Made by a program: the position numbers and the translations under genes | Shown here: positions 15,097 to 22,905 of the stretch, in pieces | How the letters are laid out: each line of letters starts with the position of its first letter | Position numbering within the stretch: position 1 is the stretch's first letter | NCBI GenBank assembly: GCA_050008715.1 | Contig: JBEKMC010000012.1 | Coordinates: 26,763-90,762 of the forward strand | Reading direction: 5' to 3' | DNA: 64,000 nt | DNA from: JAKACA01 sp050008715 | GTDB taxonomy: Bacteria > Actinomycetota > Acidimicrobiia > Acidimicrobiales > Bog-793 | The notes under the pieces: generated by a model | Database searches by the model: none | The model's input: the letters and a program-made list of their open reading frames with translations, nothing else | What the model was told of the DNA's origin: nothing

Positions 15097-16667
15097 AGGA
15101 GCTCGTAGGCGGGCAGATACTGCTGCCCGCCTGGGAGCGCTTCGCCACGACGGTCGGCTTCCACGACGGCGACTACCACGCCGACTACGCCCGTCACGCC
15201 AGTCGCGTGCTGCGTCTCACCGATGCCATGCGGGGCGAGCTCGGGCTCTCCCGCTCCGACTCGTTCTCCGTCTTGGCCGTCAACAGCCACGAGTACCTCG
15301 AGCTGTACCACGCCGCCTTTCTCGGGGCGGGCATCATCAACCCTCTCAATCTGCGCCTCGCCCCGCGCGAGCTGCAGCTGATCCTCGCCGATTCCGAGTC
15401 GGAGGTCATCTTCGTCGACGAGTTCTTCGCCGACCACCTGCTGCGCGCGATCGCTCCGGTCCGCAAGAACCTCCCGTTGCGCAAGATCGTCCTCATCGGT
15501 GACGGCGAGCACGAATGCGACCTGCATTACGCCGACCTGATCGAGCTCGGTCATCCCAACGTCCCGGAAGAGCCCGACGAGCACGACGGCGTCGTGCTCA
15601 TGTACACCGGCGGCACGACCGGCCTGCCGAAGGGCGCCTTGCTCGACCAGCGCGCCGAGATGCTGAACCTCTACCACATCGCCATGACGGTCGACCTCGC
15701 CCCGGGCAGGGTGTATCTGCACCAGATCCCGATGTTCCATGCGGCCTCCATGGGAGGGATACTCGGCATCCCGGCCATCGGCGGCGTGTCGGTCTTCCAG
15801 TCGCTCTTCGAGCCGGAAGCCGTCATGAAGCTCACCGAGCAGTACCAGGTCGACTGGACCACAGTCGTCCCCACGATGATCGCAATGATCCTCGACCACC
15901 CGGACTTCCGGCCTGAGCGGTTCGCCTCGATGCGCGACCTCGTCTACGGCGCCTCACCCATGCCGCCGGCCCTCCTCGACCGATTGCAGGACGTGCTGCC
16001 GCACGTCGCCCTCTGGCAGGGGTACGGCATGACAGAGTGTTCGTCGGTGCTCACGATGCTGACCAGCGCCGATCACCGCGCCGGCGGTGCGCGCCTCCAT
16101 TCGGCGGGGCGGCCCGTCCTCGGTGTGAAGCTCGCCATCCGCGATCGCGGCGGCAACGTGCTGCCACCACACGAGGAGGGAGAGGTCTGCGCCCGAGCGG
16201 GTAACTTCCTCGGCGAGTACTGGCACCGCCCGAAAGAGACCGAGGCGGCACTCCACGACGGCTGGTACCACACCGGCGACATCGGGCACGTGGACGAGGA
16301 CGGGTTCTTGTACCTCGTCGACCGGTCGAACGACATGATCGTGTCCGGCGGGGAGAACGTCTACTCCATCGAGGTCGAGAACGCCCTCAGCACACACCCC
16401 GCCGTCGCCGAGGTCGCCGTCATCGGCGTACCGCACGAGACATGGGGTGAACAGGTGCACGCCGTCGTCGTCCTGCACCCGGGCACCGAGGTCACGACGG
16501 AGGACTTGCAGGAGCACGCTCGCTCGACGATCGCCGGCTACAAGGTTCCGAAGACGATCGAGTTCCGATCCGAGCCGATGCCGTTGTCCGGTGCGCTCAA
16601 GCCGCTCAAACGGGAGCTGCGCCAGCAGTACCTCGACAGGACGGAGACCACCGCCGCGGCGGGTTGA
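15093..16667 (+). CDS. Acyl-CoA synthetase (AMP-forming)
   Basis: A 524-residue ANL-superfamily adenylating enzyme that activates a carboxylic acid to its CoA thioester. Motifs: P-loop-like MYTGGTTGLPKGA (about residues 170-182), YGMTECSSVLTM, GWYHTGDIGHVDEDGFLYLVDRSNDMIVSGGENVYSIEVE and the C-terminal lysine region GYKVPKTIEF near the end. It resembles medium/long-chain fatty-acyl ligases (FadD type) of sterol- and lipid-degrading Actinobacteria. GTG 15093 overlaps the PorA-like stop, linking it to an envelope protein. The exact acid substrate is unknown. Confidence 0.9.
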   Translation: MKELVGGQILLPAWERFATTVGFHDGDYHADYARHASRVLRLTDAMRGELGLSRSDSFSVLAVNSHEYLELYHAAFLGAGIINPLNLRLAPRELQLILADSESEVIFVDEFFADHLLRAIAPVRKNLPLRKIVLIGDGEHECDLHYADLIELGHPNVPEEPDEHDGVVLMYTGGTTGLPKGALLDQRAEMLNLYHIAMTVDLAPGRVYLHQIPMFHAASMGGILGIPAIGGVSVFQSLFEPEAVMKLTEQYQVDWTTVVPTMIAMILDHPDFRPERFASMRDLVYGASPMPPALLDRLQDVLPHVALWQGYGMTECSSVLTMLTSADHRAGGARLHSAGRPVLGVKLAIRDRGGNVLPPHEEGEVCARAGNFLGEYWHRPKETEAALHDGWYHTGDIGHVDEDGFLYLVDRSNDMIVSGGENVYSIEVENALSTHPAVAEVAVIGVPHETWGEQVHAVVVLHPGTEVTTEDLQEHARSTIAGYKVPKTIEFRSEPMPLSGALKPLKRELRQQYLDRTETTAAAG

Positions 16668-16688
16668 TCAACGCCCGGGTATCGCTGC

Positions 16689-17498
16689 TCAGCCGGTTGG
16701 CCCTGCCACTACAGGCCCGGGACCGTTGGCGATCGCCAACTGTCGTGTCGTCTGCTCGCGCAGTGCTGCCACTTGCTCGGTCGTCAGCACGTCGCACACC
16801 CAGTCCCAGTGCATGGCGACCAACTGGCCCGGCCGGGGCGCGTCGATGAACGAGCGGCCGTCCCGTCGCCATGGCACCGTCTCGAACCGCGGCATCCCAA
16901 GCTGCAACGACGATCCCGTCCAGGCAAGTGGCTCCCCGCTCGCGGTCACGGCGTCGCCCACGACGTCCTCCACCTGCCCCCAGCGGACGCGGCATTGCTC
17001 GAGGACGCGGAGCGGTTCGGCCACGCGACCGCGCTTCAGGAGACCCACCCATGGATACACCGAGAAGACGTGGAAGTTGTGATGGGGGCAGGCACCCGGC
17101 TCGAGAGCGGCAGCGGGCTGGCGCCCGCCGACGGCGGACTGAAGGCGAAACGCCTCCGACACCAGCTCGCCCAACTTCGCCTGTGGGACCTTGTCGAGAA
17201 GAGGGCTGCCGATCCAGTACGCCTCCACGACCGCCACATCGAGCGGATCGGCGATGCCGGAAGCTGCGGCGATCAACTGGAGGTAGGGCCACGCACCCTC
17301 GAAGCGGCGAGCCAGCCGGCGCAGATCCTCCGCCGCTGCGGCCTGGCCAGACGAATCGTGGCCAGACGAATCGTGGCCGGCCGCAAGGAGGAGCGCCTCC
17401 GAGTCCGGTGGCCCGCAGTAGCCGAGCGAGTTCGGCGGGAAAGCGAACCGAGCGAAGAGCGACGCGCCGTCGGACGAGCGCGTCGGAAGGCCTCCCAT
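16689..17498 (-). CDS. DUF6390 family protein at the end of the hydrogenase operon
   Basis: A 269-residue protein that matches DUF6390, a family found next to [NiFe]-hydrogenase genes. Visible parts are FAFPPNSLGYCGPPDSEALL at the start, VVEAYWIGSPLLDKV, HHNFHVFSVYPWVGLL and a C-terminal LVAMHWDWVCDVLTTEQV. There is a DSSGH duplication near residues 43-52 encoded by a 15-base tandem repeat at 17344-17373. Its role is unproven; context suggests hydrogenase maturation or assembly. It starts at the base where the hypC frame ends, so it is the last gene of the operon. Confidence 0.8.
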   Translation of the reverse strand: MGGLPTRSSDGASLFARFAFPPNSLGYCGPPDSEALLLAAGHDSSGHDSSGQAAAAEDLRRLARRFEGAWPYLQLIAAASGIADPLDVAVVEAYWIGSPLLDKVPQAKLGELVSEAFRLQSAVGGRQPAAALEPGACPHHNFHVFSVYPWVGLLKRGRVAEPLRVLEQCRVRWGQVEDVVGDAVTASGEPLAWTGSSLQLGMPRFETVPWRRDGRSFIDAPRPGQLVAMHWDWVCDVLTTEQVAALREQTTRQLAIANGPGPVVAGPTG

Positions 17499-17749
17499 CA
17501 GGTCCGATCGGTGACGGCGGCCTGCATCTCGTCGTAGGCGGCGGCGAGCCGGCGTGCCTCGGCCTCGGGCAGCACCCGGACGGCAAGTCCGGTGTGTGCC
17601 TGCAGCCAGTCACCCGGGAGCACGTCGACACCATCGAACACGAGCAGGGCCGTCGAGACGCGATGTAACGAGCCGGCGATGTCGACGATCGCCACCCCTT
17701 CCTCCTCACTCGGGAGGGACACGACCTGACCGACCCGCTCGACGCACAT
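17498..17749 (-). CDS. hypC: Hydrogenase maturation chaperone HypC/HybG
   Basis: An 83-residue protein starting MCVERVGQVVSL, with the N-terminal Met-Cys that HypC needs to bind the Fe(CN)2CO group and deliver it to the large subunit. The GVAIVDIAGSLHRVSTALLVFDGVDVLPGDWLQAHTGLAVRVL part matches the HypC beta-barrel. The usual Pro of the MCLAIP form is not present. It lies one base from its neighbours within the hydrogenase operon. HypA, B, D, E and F are not in this window, so the remaining maturation genes must be elsewhere. Confidence 0.88.
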   Translation of the reverse strand: MCVERVGQVVSLPSEEEGVAIVDIAGSLHRVSTALLVFDGVDVLPGDWLQAHTGLAVRVLPEAEARRLAAAYDEMQAAVTDRT

Positions 17750-18225
17750 CAGCGCGCCTGCTCCGACCCGGCGCCGGCTGCCGCAACGAGGTCGTCGACC
17801 AGCGTCTCGAGCGCCTCCGCGACGGGCGGGGAAAGTCCGACACCGTTACGGACGTCTCCGACCTCGATGCCGTAGAGAACCAAGTGGGCGGGCAGCCGTT
17901 CGAGCACGCGAGCGAGCTCCACCGCTTCGGCCACACCGATCCCGTGGGTGCTGACCGCAGACGCCGGCGGGGCGGCGTCCCATTGCCCGTCGATGCACTC
18001 GAAACGGTGGAGTGCGCCGGGCTCGCCGCCCGAATCGACGGCGTCGATGAGGAACACCTTGGATCGCCCCGACCACCGCTGCACGAGCGCTACCGGCTCA
18101 CCGCTCTCCTCCACGAGGTCCACGCCGCCCATCCCCGCCTGGCGGAGCAGCTCGATGGCGGCGACTCCGACACCGTCGTCGCTCCGGTAGGGATTGCCGA
18201 CGCCGATGAAGAGGATCCTGCTCAC
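17749..18225 (-). CDS. Hydrogenase maturation protease (HycI/HyaD family)
   Basis: A 158-residue endopeptidase that should trim the C-terminus of the large subunit after Ni insertion. It begins ILFIGVGNPYRSDDGVGVAAIELL, with the Asp/Glu-type nickel ligands of the family, then VFLIDAVDSGGEPGALHRFEC, with the conserved Asp, and STHGIGVAEAVELARVL with the His. The GTG at 18225 overlaps the end of the large-subunit gene by four bases, so substrate and protease are co-translated. The substrate should be the DPCISCATH end of the large subunit just upstream. Confidence 0.92.
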   Translation of the reverse strand: MSRILFIGVGNPYRSDDGVGVAAIELLRQAGMGGVDLVEESGEPVALVQRWSGRSKVFLIDAVDSGGEPGALHRFECIDGQWDAAPPASAVSTHGIGVAEAVELARVLERLPAHLVLYGIEVGDVRNGVGLSPPVAEALETLVDDLVAAAGAGSEQAR

Positions 18226-19529
18226 GACTTCAGACGGTCGACCCGCAGGTCGAGGAAGTGCGTGGCGCACGAGATACAGGGGTCGTAGTTGCGGATGGTG
18301 TGCTCGCAACGGGCCGTCAGGGCGGCATCGTCCATGTCGAGGTTGGCCTCGACGACATGGGTCAGGTCGTGCTCGATCGCCTGTTGGTTCTGCGACGTCG
18401 GGGGCACGATCGTCGCCGATGTGATGAGACCGTCGGCTCCGATCTCGTATCGGTGGTACAGGAGCCCGCGGGGCGCTTCGCTCGCACCGTGCCCGACGCC
18501 GGCTCGGGCCACGACCTCGATGGACGGCGCTGCCGGGGGGACATAGCCCTCGATGAGGCGGAGAGCCTCGTCGCAGGCGGCCACTGTCTCGACGGCGCGG
18601 ACCACGATGCTCTGGAACGGGTTGCGACACTCGGTCCCGAGGCCGGCGTCAGCCGCCGCCTGGCGCGCCACAGCCGGGAGAGCGTGCTGATTGAGGCTGT
18701 AGCGGGCGAGCGGGCCGACGATGTACTCGCCCCCGTCCCAGCGGCCGTGGAGCGCGTTGCTGTGCTCGACATGCTCCTCGTGGATGTGCTCGGAGAACTC
18801 CGAGATCGGGATCTGAAGCCTGCCGCTCGACGAGCCGATACGCCGGCCCATGATCGGGTAGTCGCCTTCGGCGGCCAACGCCACGAGCTCCCAGTCGCCT
18901 TCGTAGGACGGGATCGAGAAACCCGCCACCCATTCCACCGTCTCGAGCGCCGCCTGTCGGGCCCACTCCAACTCCGGAACGAGCTCGGCCAGCTGCGACT
19001 CGTCCGGCAAGCGGTAGAAACCCCCGACGCGCACGTTGATCGGATGGATCGCCCGCCCGCCGATTACCTCGAGAATGCGGTTGCCGACCTTCTTCAGGCG
19101 GAGCCCGCGCTCGACGATGGCCCTGTGGTCGCGGGCGAGCGAGATGGCGCCGTCGTAGCCGAGGAAATCCGGGGCGTGCAGCATGTAGATGTGCAGGGCG
19201 TGGCTCTCGATCCACTCGCCGCAGTACAGCAGCCGACGAAGGTCGGCCAGCTGGCCGTCGACTGTGACGCCACAGGCGTCCTCGATGGCGAGGCAGGCGC
19301 TCATCTGATACGCGACCGGGCAGATGCCGCAGATCCGCGCCGTGATGTCCGGCGGTTCGGTGTAAGCCCGGCCCTCGAGGAACGCCTCGAAGAAACGAGG
19401 CGGCTCGTAAATGTTGAGCTGCACCGAGGTGAGCTCACCGTCGGTGATCGTGACGTGCAACGCGCCCTCGCCCTCGACGCGGGCGAGCGAGTGGACGTCG
19501 AGGCTCCTCGCACCGTTCTGATGCGTCAT
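18222..19529 (-). CDS. [NiFe]-hydrogenase large (alpha) subunit, group 3b type
   Basis: A 435-residue catalytic subunit. The N-terminal nickel motif is RICGICP (Cys67, Cys70) and the C-terminal one is DPCISCATH (Cys418, Cys421, His424). Eleven residues follow that His, as expected for removal by the co-transcribed protease. Overall similarity, with SLARVEGEGALHV at the start, points to the soluble NAD(P)-linked bidirectional (sulf)hydrogenase type. ATG 19529 lies inside the small-subunit stop overlap; the frame is open upstream but there it shadows the small subunit. Expected reaction: reversible H2 oxidation coupled to NAD(P)H. Confidence 0.95.
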   Translation of the reverse strand: MTHQNGARSLDVHSLARVEGEGALHVTITDGELTSVQLNIYEPPRFFEAFLEGRAYTEPPDITARICGICPVAYQMSACLAIEDACGVTVDGQLADLRRLLYCGEWIESHALHIYMLHAPDFLGYDGAISLARDHRAIVERGLRLKKVGNRILEVIGGRAIHPINVRVGGFYRLPDESQLAELVPELEWARQAALETVEWVAGFSIPSYEGDWELVALAAEGDYPIMGRRIGSSSGRLQIPISEFSEHIHEEHVEHSNALHGRWDGGEYIVGPLARYSLNQHALPAVARQAAADAGLGTECRNPFQSIVVRAVETVAACDEALRLIEGYVPPAAPSIEVVARAGVGHGASEAPRGLLYHRYEIGADGLITSATIVPPTSQNQQAIEHDLTHVVEANLDMDDAALTARCEHTIRNYDPCISCATHFLDLRVDRLKS

Positions 19530-20311
19530 GACGCTGCCTCCTCGACGGTCGAGCCGACCTCCCGGAAGCCCGGCGCGCCGGCGTTGAACGTGTGGAACAC
19601 CCGCCCGATGTCGCCGTCGGAGACCGGTACCGTCCGCAGGAGCTGGACGAACGCCGTCGTGTTGATGGTGTCCGCCGGCCCGTAACAGCCGAAGCAGCCG
19701 CGGTCGAAGGCCGGGCAGATCGCGCCGCAGCCGGCGTGGGTGACGGGGCCGAGGCACGGCGTGCCGTGTGCCACCATCACGCAGGTCGTGCCGCGTCGCT
19801 TGCACTCGACGCAGACCGAGCCCGACTGCAGCCGCGGCGGCTTGCCGAGCAGGTACGACGAGATCACATGCAGCAGCTGCGACTTGTTGATCGGGCAACC
19901 CCGGAGCTCGAAGTCGACAGCCACGTGCTCGGACATCGGCGTCGAGGTTGCCAGCGTCTCGATGTACTCCGGCTGGGCGTACACGATGGAGGTGTAGGCC
20001 TTCACGTCGGCGAAGTTCCGCAACGCCTGCACACCGCCGGCCGTGGCGCACGCGCCGATCGAGATGAGGATCGTCGACTGCGCACGGATGTCGACAATGC
20101 GGTCGATGTCGTGGGCGGTCGTGATCGACCCCTCCACGATGGACAGGTCGTACGGGCCGTCCACCGAGGTGCTCGACGCCTCGAGGAAGTAGGCGAAGTC
20201 GACCGCCCCCGCCACCGCCAAGAGCTCGTCCTCACAGTCGAGCAACGTCAGCTGGCATCCGTCGCAGGAGGCGAACTTCCAGACGGCGACTTTGGGAAGG
20301 CTCTGCGTCAC
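19526..20311 (-). CDS. [NiFe]-hydrogenase small (delta) subunit
   Basis: A 261-residue iron-sulfur subunit. The proximal cluster motif is CDGCQLTLLDCEDEL (Cys16, Cys19), with SIGACATAGG and ELRGCPINK supplying the other ligands. A C-terminal Cys-rich region (CVECKRRGTTCVMVAHGTPCLGPVTHAGCGAICPAFDRGCFGCYG, in parts) should bind two further [4Fe-4S] clusters. No twin-arginine signal is present, so the enzyme is cytosolic. GTG 20311 overlaps the flavin-subunit stop by four bases, and the stop overlaps the large-subunit ATG. Confidence 0.94.
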   Translation of the reverse strand: MTQSLPKVAVWKFASCDGCQLTLLDCEDELLAVAGAVDFAYFLEASSTSVDGPYDLSIVEGSITTAHDIDRIVDIRAQSTILISIGACATAGGVQALRNFADVKAYTSIVYAQPEYIETLATSTPMSEHVAVDFELRGCPINKSQLLHVISSYLLGKPPRLQSGSVCVECKRRGTTCVMVAHGTPCLGPVTHAGCGAICPAFDRGCFGCYGPADTINTTAFVQLLRTVPVSDGDIGRVFHTFNAGAPGFREVGSTVEEAAS

Positions 20312-21162
20312 AGCTCGCGCACCTCCATGAGCGGGCGCGCCGTCGTCCAGCTGACGACGGGGCCGTCCGTGCAGACGAAGTACCCGGCGAGCTGGCAATG
20401 GCCGCAATGTCGGATGGCGCATTGCATGTTGCGCTCGAGCGAGACCTGGATGTCGTCCGGCGATACGCCGCGCTCGACAAGGTTGAGTGCGACGAAGCGC
20501 ATCATCACCTCAGGGCCACAGGCGATTGCCACCGTCCGACCCGGTTCGATCGTCAGGCGCGGCAGCTCGTTCGTGACGATGCCGACGTTGCCCTCCCAGC
20601 CGGGCGAGCCGCGGTCGACGATGGTTCGCACGGTGATGGCGCCGTCGTGCCACCAACCGTCGAGCTCGGAACGGAAGAGCAGCTCGTCGGCGGTGCGGGC
20701 GCCCATGACGAGCGCAACGCTGCCGAACGCAGACCGGTTGGCGAGCACCGCGTGGATCACCGGCCGCACGGGTGCCAGTCCGATGCCGCCCGCCACGATG
20801 ATGAGATCCCGCCCCATCGCCGCCTCGACGTCCCAACCCCGACCGAACGGCCCGCGGACCCCGACGACGTCGCCCTGTTGTTTCGCGCACAAGGCGCTCG
20901 TGACGCCGCCCACGTCTCGGATCGTATGCACGAGCACGCCGTCGCTCGTGGTCGCGCTTACGGAGATGGGGACCTCGCCAGCGCCCCATGACCACAGCAT
21001 GTTGAACTGGCCGGGGGCGATCGCCGGCACGCCATCGTCTTCCGGTTCGAGCCTCATCGTGACGGTGGCATCCGTCTCACGTCGCGTGCTGGCGACCCGG
21101 TACAGCACGGGTCGCATCGGGTCGCGAGCAGTCGCGAGCGCCGCTCCGGCCACTTCAGCCAT
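20308..21162 (-). CDS. Hydrogenase FAD/NAD(P)-binding (gamma) subunit
   Basis: A 284-residue ferredoxin-reductase-like subunit. The FAD domain has PGQFNMLWSWGAGEVPISVS, and the NAD(P) domain has LIIVAGGIGLAPVRPVIHAV and VALVMGARTADELLF. A C-terminal cysteine set CAIRHCGHCQLAGYFVC should hold a [2Fe-2S] cluster. This is the dihydroorotate-dehydrogenase-electron-transfer type subunit (HydG/gamma) found in group 3b hydrogenases, passing electrons between NAD(P)H and the iron-sulfur chain. It overlaps the genes on both sides. Confidence 0.93.
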   Translation of the reverse strand: MAEVAGAALATARDPMRPVLYRVASTRRETDATVTMRLEPEDDGVPAIAPGQFNMLWSWGAGEVPISVSATTSDGVLVHTIRDVGGVTSALCAKQQGDVVGVRGPFGRGWDVEAAMGRDLIIVAGGIGLAPVRPVIHAVLANRSAFGSVALVMGARTADELLFRSELDGWWHDGAITVRTIVDRGSPGWEGNVGIVTNELPRLTIEPGRTVAIACGPEVMMRFVALNLVERGVSPDDIQVSLERNMQCAIRHCGHCQLAGYFVCTDGPVVSWTTARPLMEVREL

Positions 21163-21625
21163 GGTCGTCGCCGAACAGGTCGAGCAGTCGTATACGGGTT
21201 GACTCCAGGCGCTCTTCCATGATCTTGGCGACCTCGGTCATCAAGCGGTAGCCGGCCGCAGGGTTCTCCTCCAGGTACGGGAGCAGGCAGTCGGCGTGCA
21301 GTTCTACGGCTCGCACGTGCTCGACGGCGACGGCGTCGAAGTGCCACACATAGGGAGGCACGACCCAGGACCAGCCAAGGATGTCTCCGGTCTGCAGCGT
21401 CTCGAGTGACACGAGCCCTTTGCTCGGGACGTGCACCCCGACGTTGACGCGGCCGGCCCGGATGGCGAAGAAGCTCTTCGCCGGGGTTCCCTCCGTGCAG
21501 AGCGCAGCACCGGTATCGAACACGACGTTGTTGGCGCACTCGGCCAACCGCCTGCGCAGGTCCTCCGGGAACAGTGCGAAGAAACGATGCTCGGCGAGCT
21601 CCTCGGCAATCGTGGTGGGCATCAT
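21155..21625 (-). CDS. Cyclic nucleotide-binding domain protein in the hydrogenase operon
   Basis: A 156-residue protein made of one cNMP-binding fold: FFALFPEDLRRRLAECANNVVFDTGAALCTEGTPAKSFFAIRAGRVNVGVH, then LETLQTGDILGWSWVVPPY. It ends with a coiled-coil-like helix VAKIMEERLESTRIRLLDLF and has no DNA-binding helix-turn-helix. Genes of this kind are a standard part of actinobacterial group 3b hydrogenase operons between the FeS and flavin subunit genes. A sensor or regulatory subunit of the enzyme complex is more likely than a transcription factor. It overlaps both neighbours by four to eight bases. Confidence 0.88.
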   Translation of the reverse strand: MMPTTIAEELAEHRFFALFPEDLRRRLAECANNVVFDTGAALCTEGTPAKSFFAIRAGRVNVGVHVPSKGLVSLETLQTGDILGWSWVVPPYVWHFDAVAVEHVRAVELHADCLLPYLEENPAAGYRLMTEVAKIMEERLESTRIRLLDLFGDDHG

Positions 21626-22809
21626 CGTGTGTCCTCCTTCTGCAATGCGGTCGCCTCAGGCCCGCGTATGGCGCGCGCCTCTTCGGTGATGTCGATCCCG
21701 ACGGGGCACCAGGCGATGCAACGCCCGCACCCCACGCAGCCGGATTCGCCGAACTGGTCCCACCACGTCGAGAGCTTGTGGGTCATCCACTGCCGGTACC
21801 GCGCCTTCGTGGAGACTCGCAGAGATCCGCCGTGCAGGTAGGAATGGCTGAGCTGGAAGCATGACGCCCACTCACGTACCCGCTCGTCGGTGCCGGTGGC
21901 AGCGTTCGGCTCGTCGGCCACGTCCGCGCAGAAGCACGTGGGGCACGCCATCGTGCAGTTGCCGCATGACAAGCAACGACTTGCGACGTCATCCCATCTC
22001 GGGTGGTCCACGGCCGCCAGCAGCAGCGCCGGGAGGCCTTCGGTGTTCATCGACCGCTGCATGCGGGAGATTGCAGTCTCCGTGACCTGCGCCGCGCCGG
22101 CGAGATCGGCCTCGCCGACCTCCGCCGGGCTCAACCGGGCGGCGACTGCGCTCCCGCGATCGCTCATCGGATGGACGAGGAAACGGTGTCGTTGCGGATC
22201 GCCGGGGTCGAGCTCGGTGAGGACGAGGTCGGCCCCTTCCCCGACGGCCGGCCCGGTGCCCATCGAGGTGCAGAAGCACGTCGAGGCGGGATCGCTGCAG
22301 TTGACGCCGATGAAGAAGATGCCTTCGCGCCGCCCGGCGTACACCGGCTCGGTGCACTCGCCCTGGAGGAAGACCCGGTCCTGAACGGCGATGGCGGCGA
22401 GATCGCAACCCCGGATCCCGAAGAACGCCCGCTTCGGCGGTGCCGGCTGCGTCTCTTCGAAGATGATCCGGTCCCCCTCGCGCCGCGACCTCCACAGCAC
22501 GGTTCTCGGCGGGAACAGATGACGTTTCCAGGTGCCGGCGGGAGCTGCAAAGCCGAAGTACGCCTCGTCGCTCCGCTCGACCAGCCGGTAGCGGCCCGGC
22601 TCCTGGTCGTCGCCCCACCCGCGGGGCAACTGGCTGCTCGTCGTGATCGCTTCGATCACGATCGATCCGTCGCGCACCGTCGGTCCGAGAACCTCGTAGC
22701 CGTCCTCCGCGAGTGCCGCCAACAACTCGTCGAGACCCGAGAGCGGGATCACGGTCGGGACGCGCGACACCGGGAGGACAGTCACAGAACGAGCCTGCCT
22801 GAGGGCCAT
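21622..22809 (-). CDS. Hydrogenase 4Fe-4S dicluster (beta) subunit
   Basis: A protein of about 395 residues that opens the hydrogenase operon. The N-terminal 220 residues match the HydB/beta family (LDELLAALAEDGYEVLGPTVRDGSIV, FFGIRGCDLAAIAVQDRVFL). The C-terminus carries two ferredoxin-like motifs, CLSCGNCTMACPTCFC and CVGCGRCIAWCPVGID. It should relay electrons between the small and flavin subunits. Start choice is uncertain: ATG 22809 has no ribosome site, while GTG 22785 has AGGCAGG before it. Two GGGTCC elements lie immediately upstream. Confidence 0.9.
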   Translation of the reverse strand: MALRQARSVTVLPVSRVPTVIPLSGLDELLAALAEDGYEVLGPTVRDGSIVIEAITTSSQLPRGWGDDQEPGRYRLVERSDEAYFGFAAPAGTWKRHLFPPRTVLWRSRREGDRIIFEETQPAPPKRAFFGIRGCDLAAIAVQDRVFLQGECTEPVYAGRREGIFFIGVNCSDPASTCFCTSMGTGPAVGEGADLVLTELDPGDPQRHRFLVHPMSDRGSAVAARLSPAEVGEADLAGAAQVTETAISRMQRSMNTEGLPALLLAAVDHPRWDDVASRCLSCGNCTMACPTCFCADVADEPNAATGTDERVREWASCFQLSHSYLHGGSLRVSTKARYRQWMTHKLSTWWDQFGESGCVGCGRCIAWCPVGIDITEEARAIRGPEATALQKEDTR

Positions 22810-22820
22810 GAGTGTGGCAA

Positions 22821-22853
22821 GGGTCCAATGACCATATTTGGGGTCCGGGGACC
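22821..22853. promoter_or_regulatory. Candidate operator upstream of the hydrogenase operon (two GGGTCC elements)
   Basis: GGGTCC occurs at 22821 and again exactly 20 bases later at 22841. The second forms a perfect palindrome, GGTCC-GG-GGACC (22842-22853). The first, GGGTCCAATGACCA, loosely recalls DosR-type boxes but misses several positions. The region is shared by the divergent aminotransferase gene. Confidence 0.4.
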
Positions 22854-22905
22854 AGTAGACAGACACGGTGCCCACAGTGAAGGTGCTCACAGTAGGAATG
22901 CAGCG

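Noticed and set aside
18258..19685. Long plus-strand frame (475 codons) opposite the hydrogenase large subunit
   Set aside because: Antisense shadow; the minus strand carries the nickel-binding motifs.
19530..20051. Upstream extension of the hydrogenase large subunit frame
   Set aside because: The extra residues are a shadow of the small-subunit gene; ATG 19529 fits the family length and the overlap pattern.
22821..22834. Definite DosR box before the hydrogenase operon
   Set aside because: Several of the core positions differ; kept only as part of a general operator candidate.
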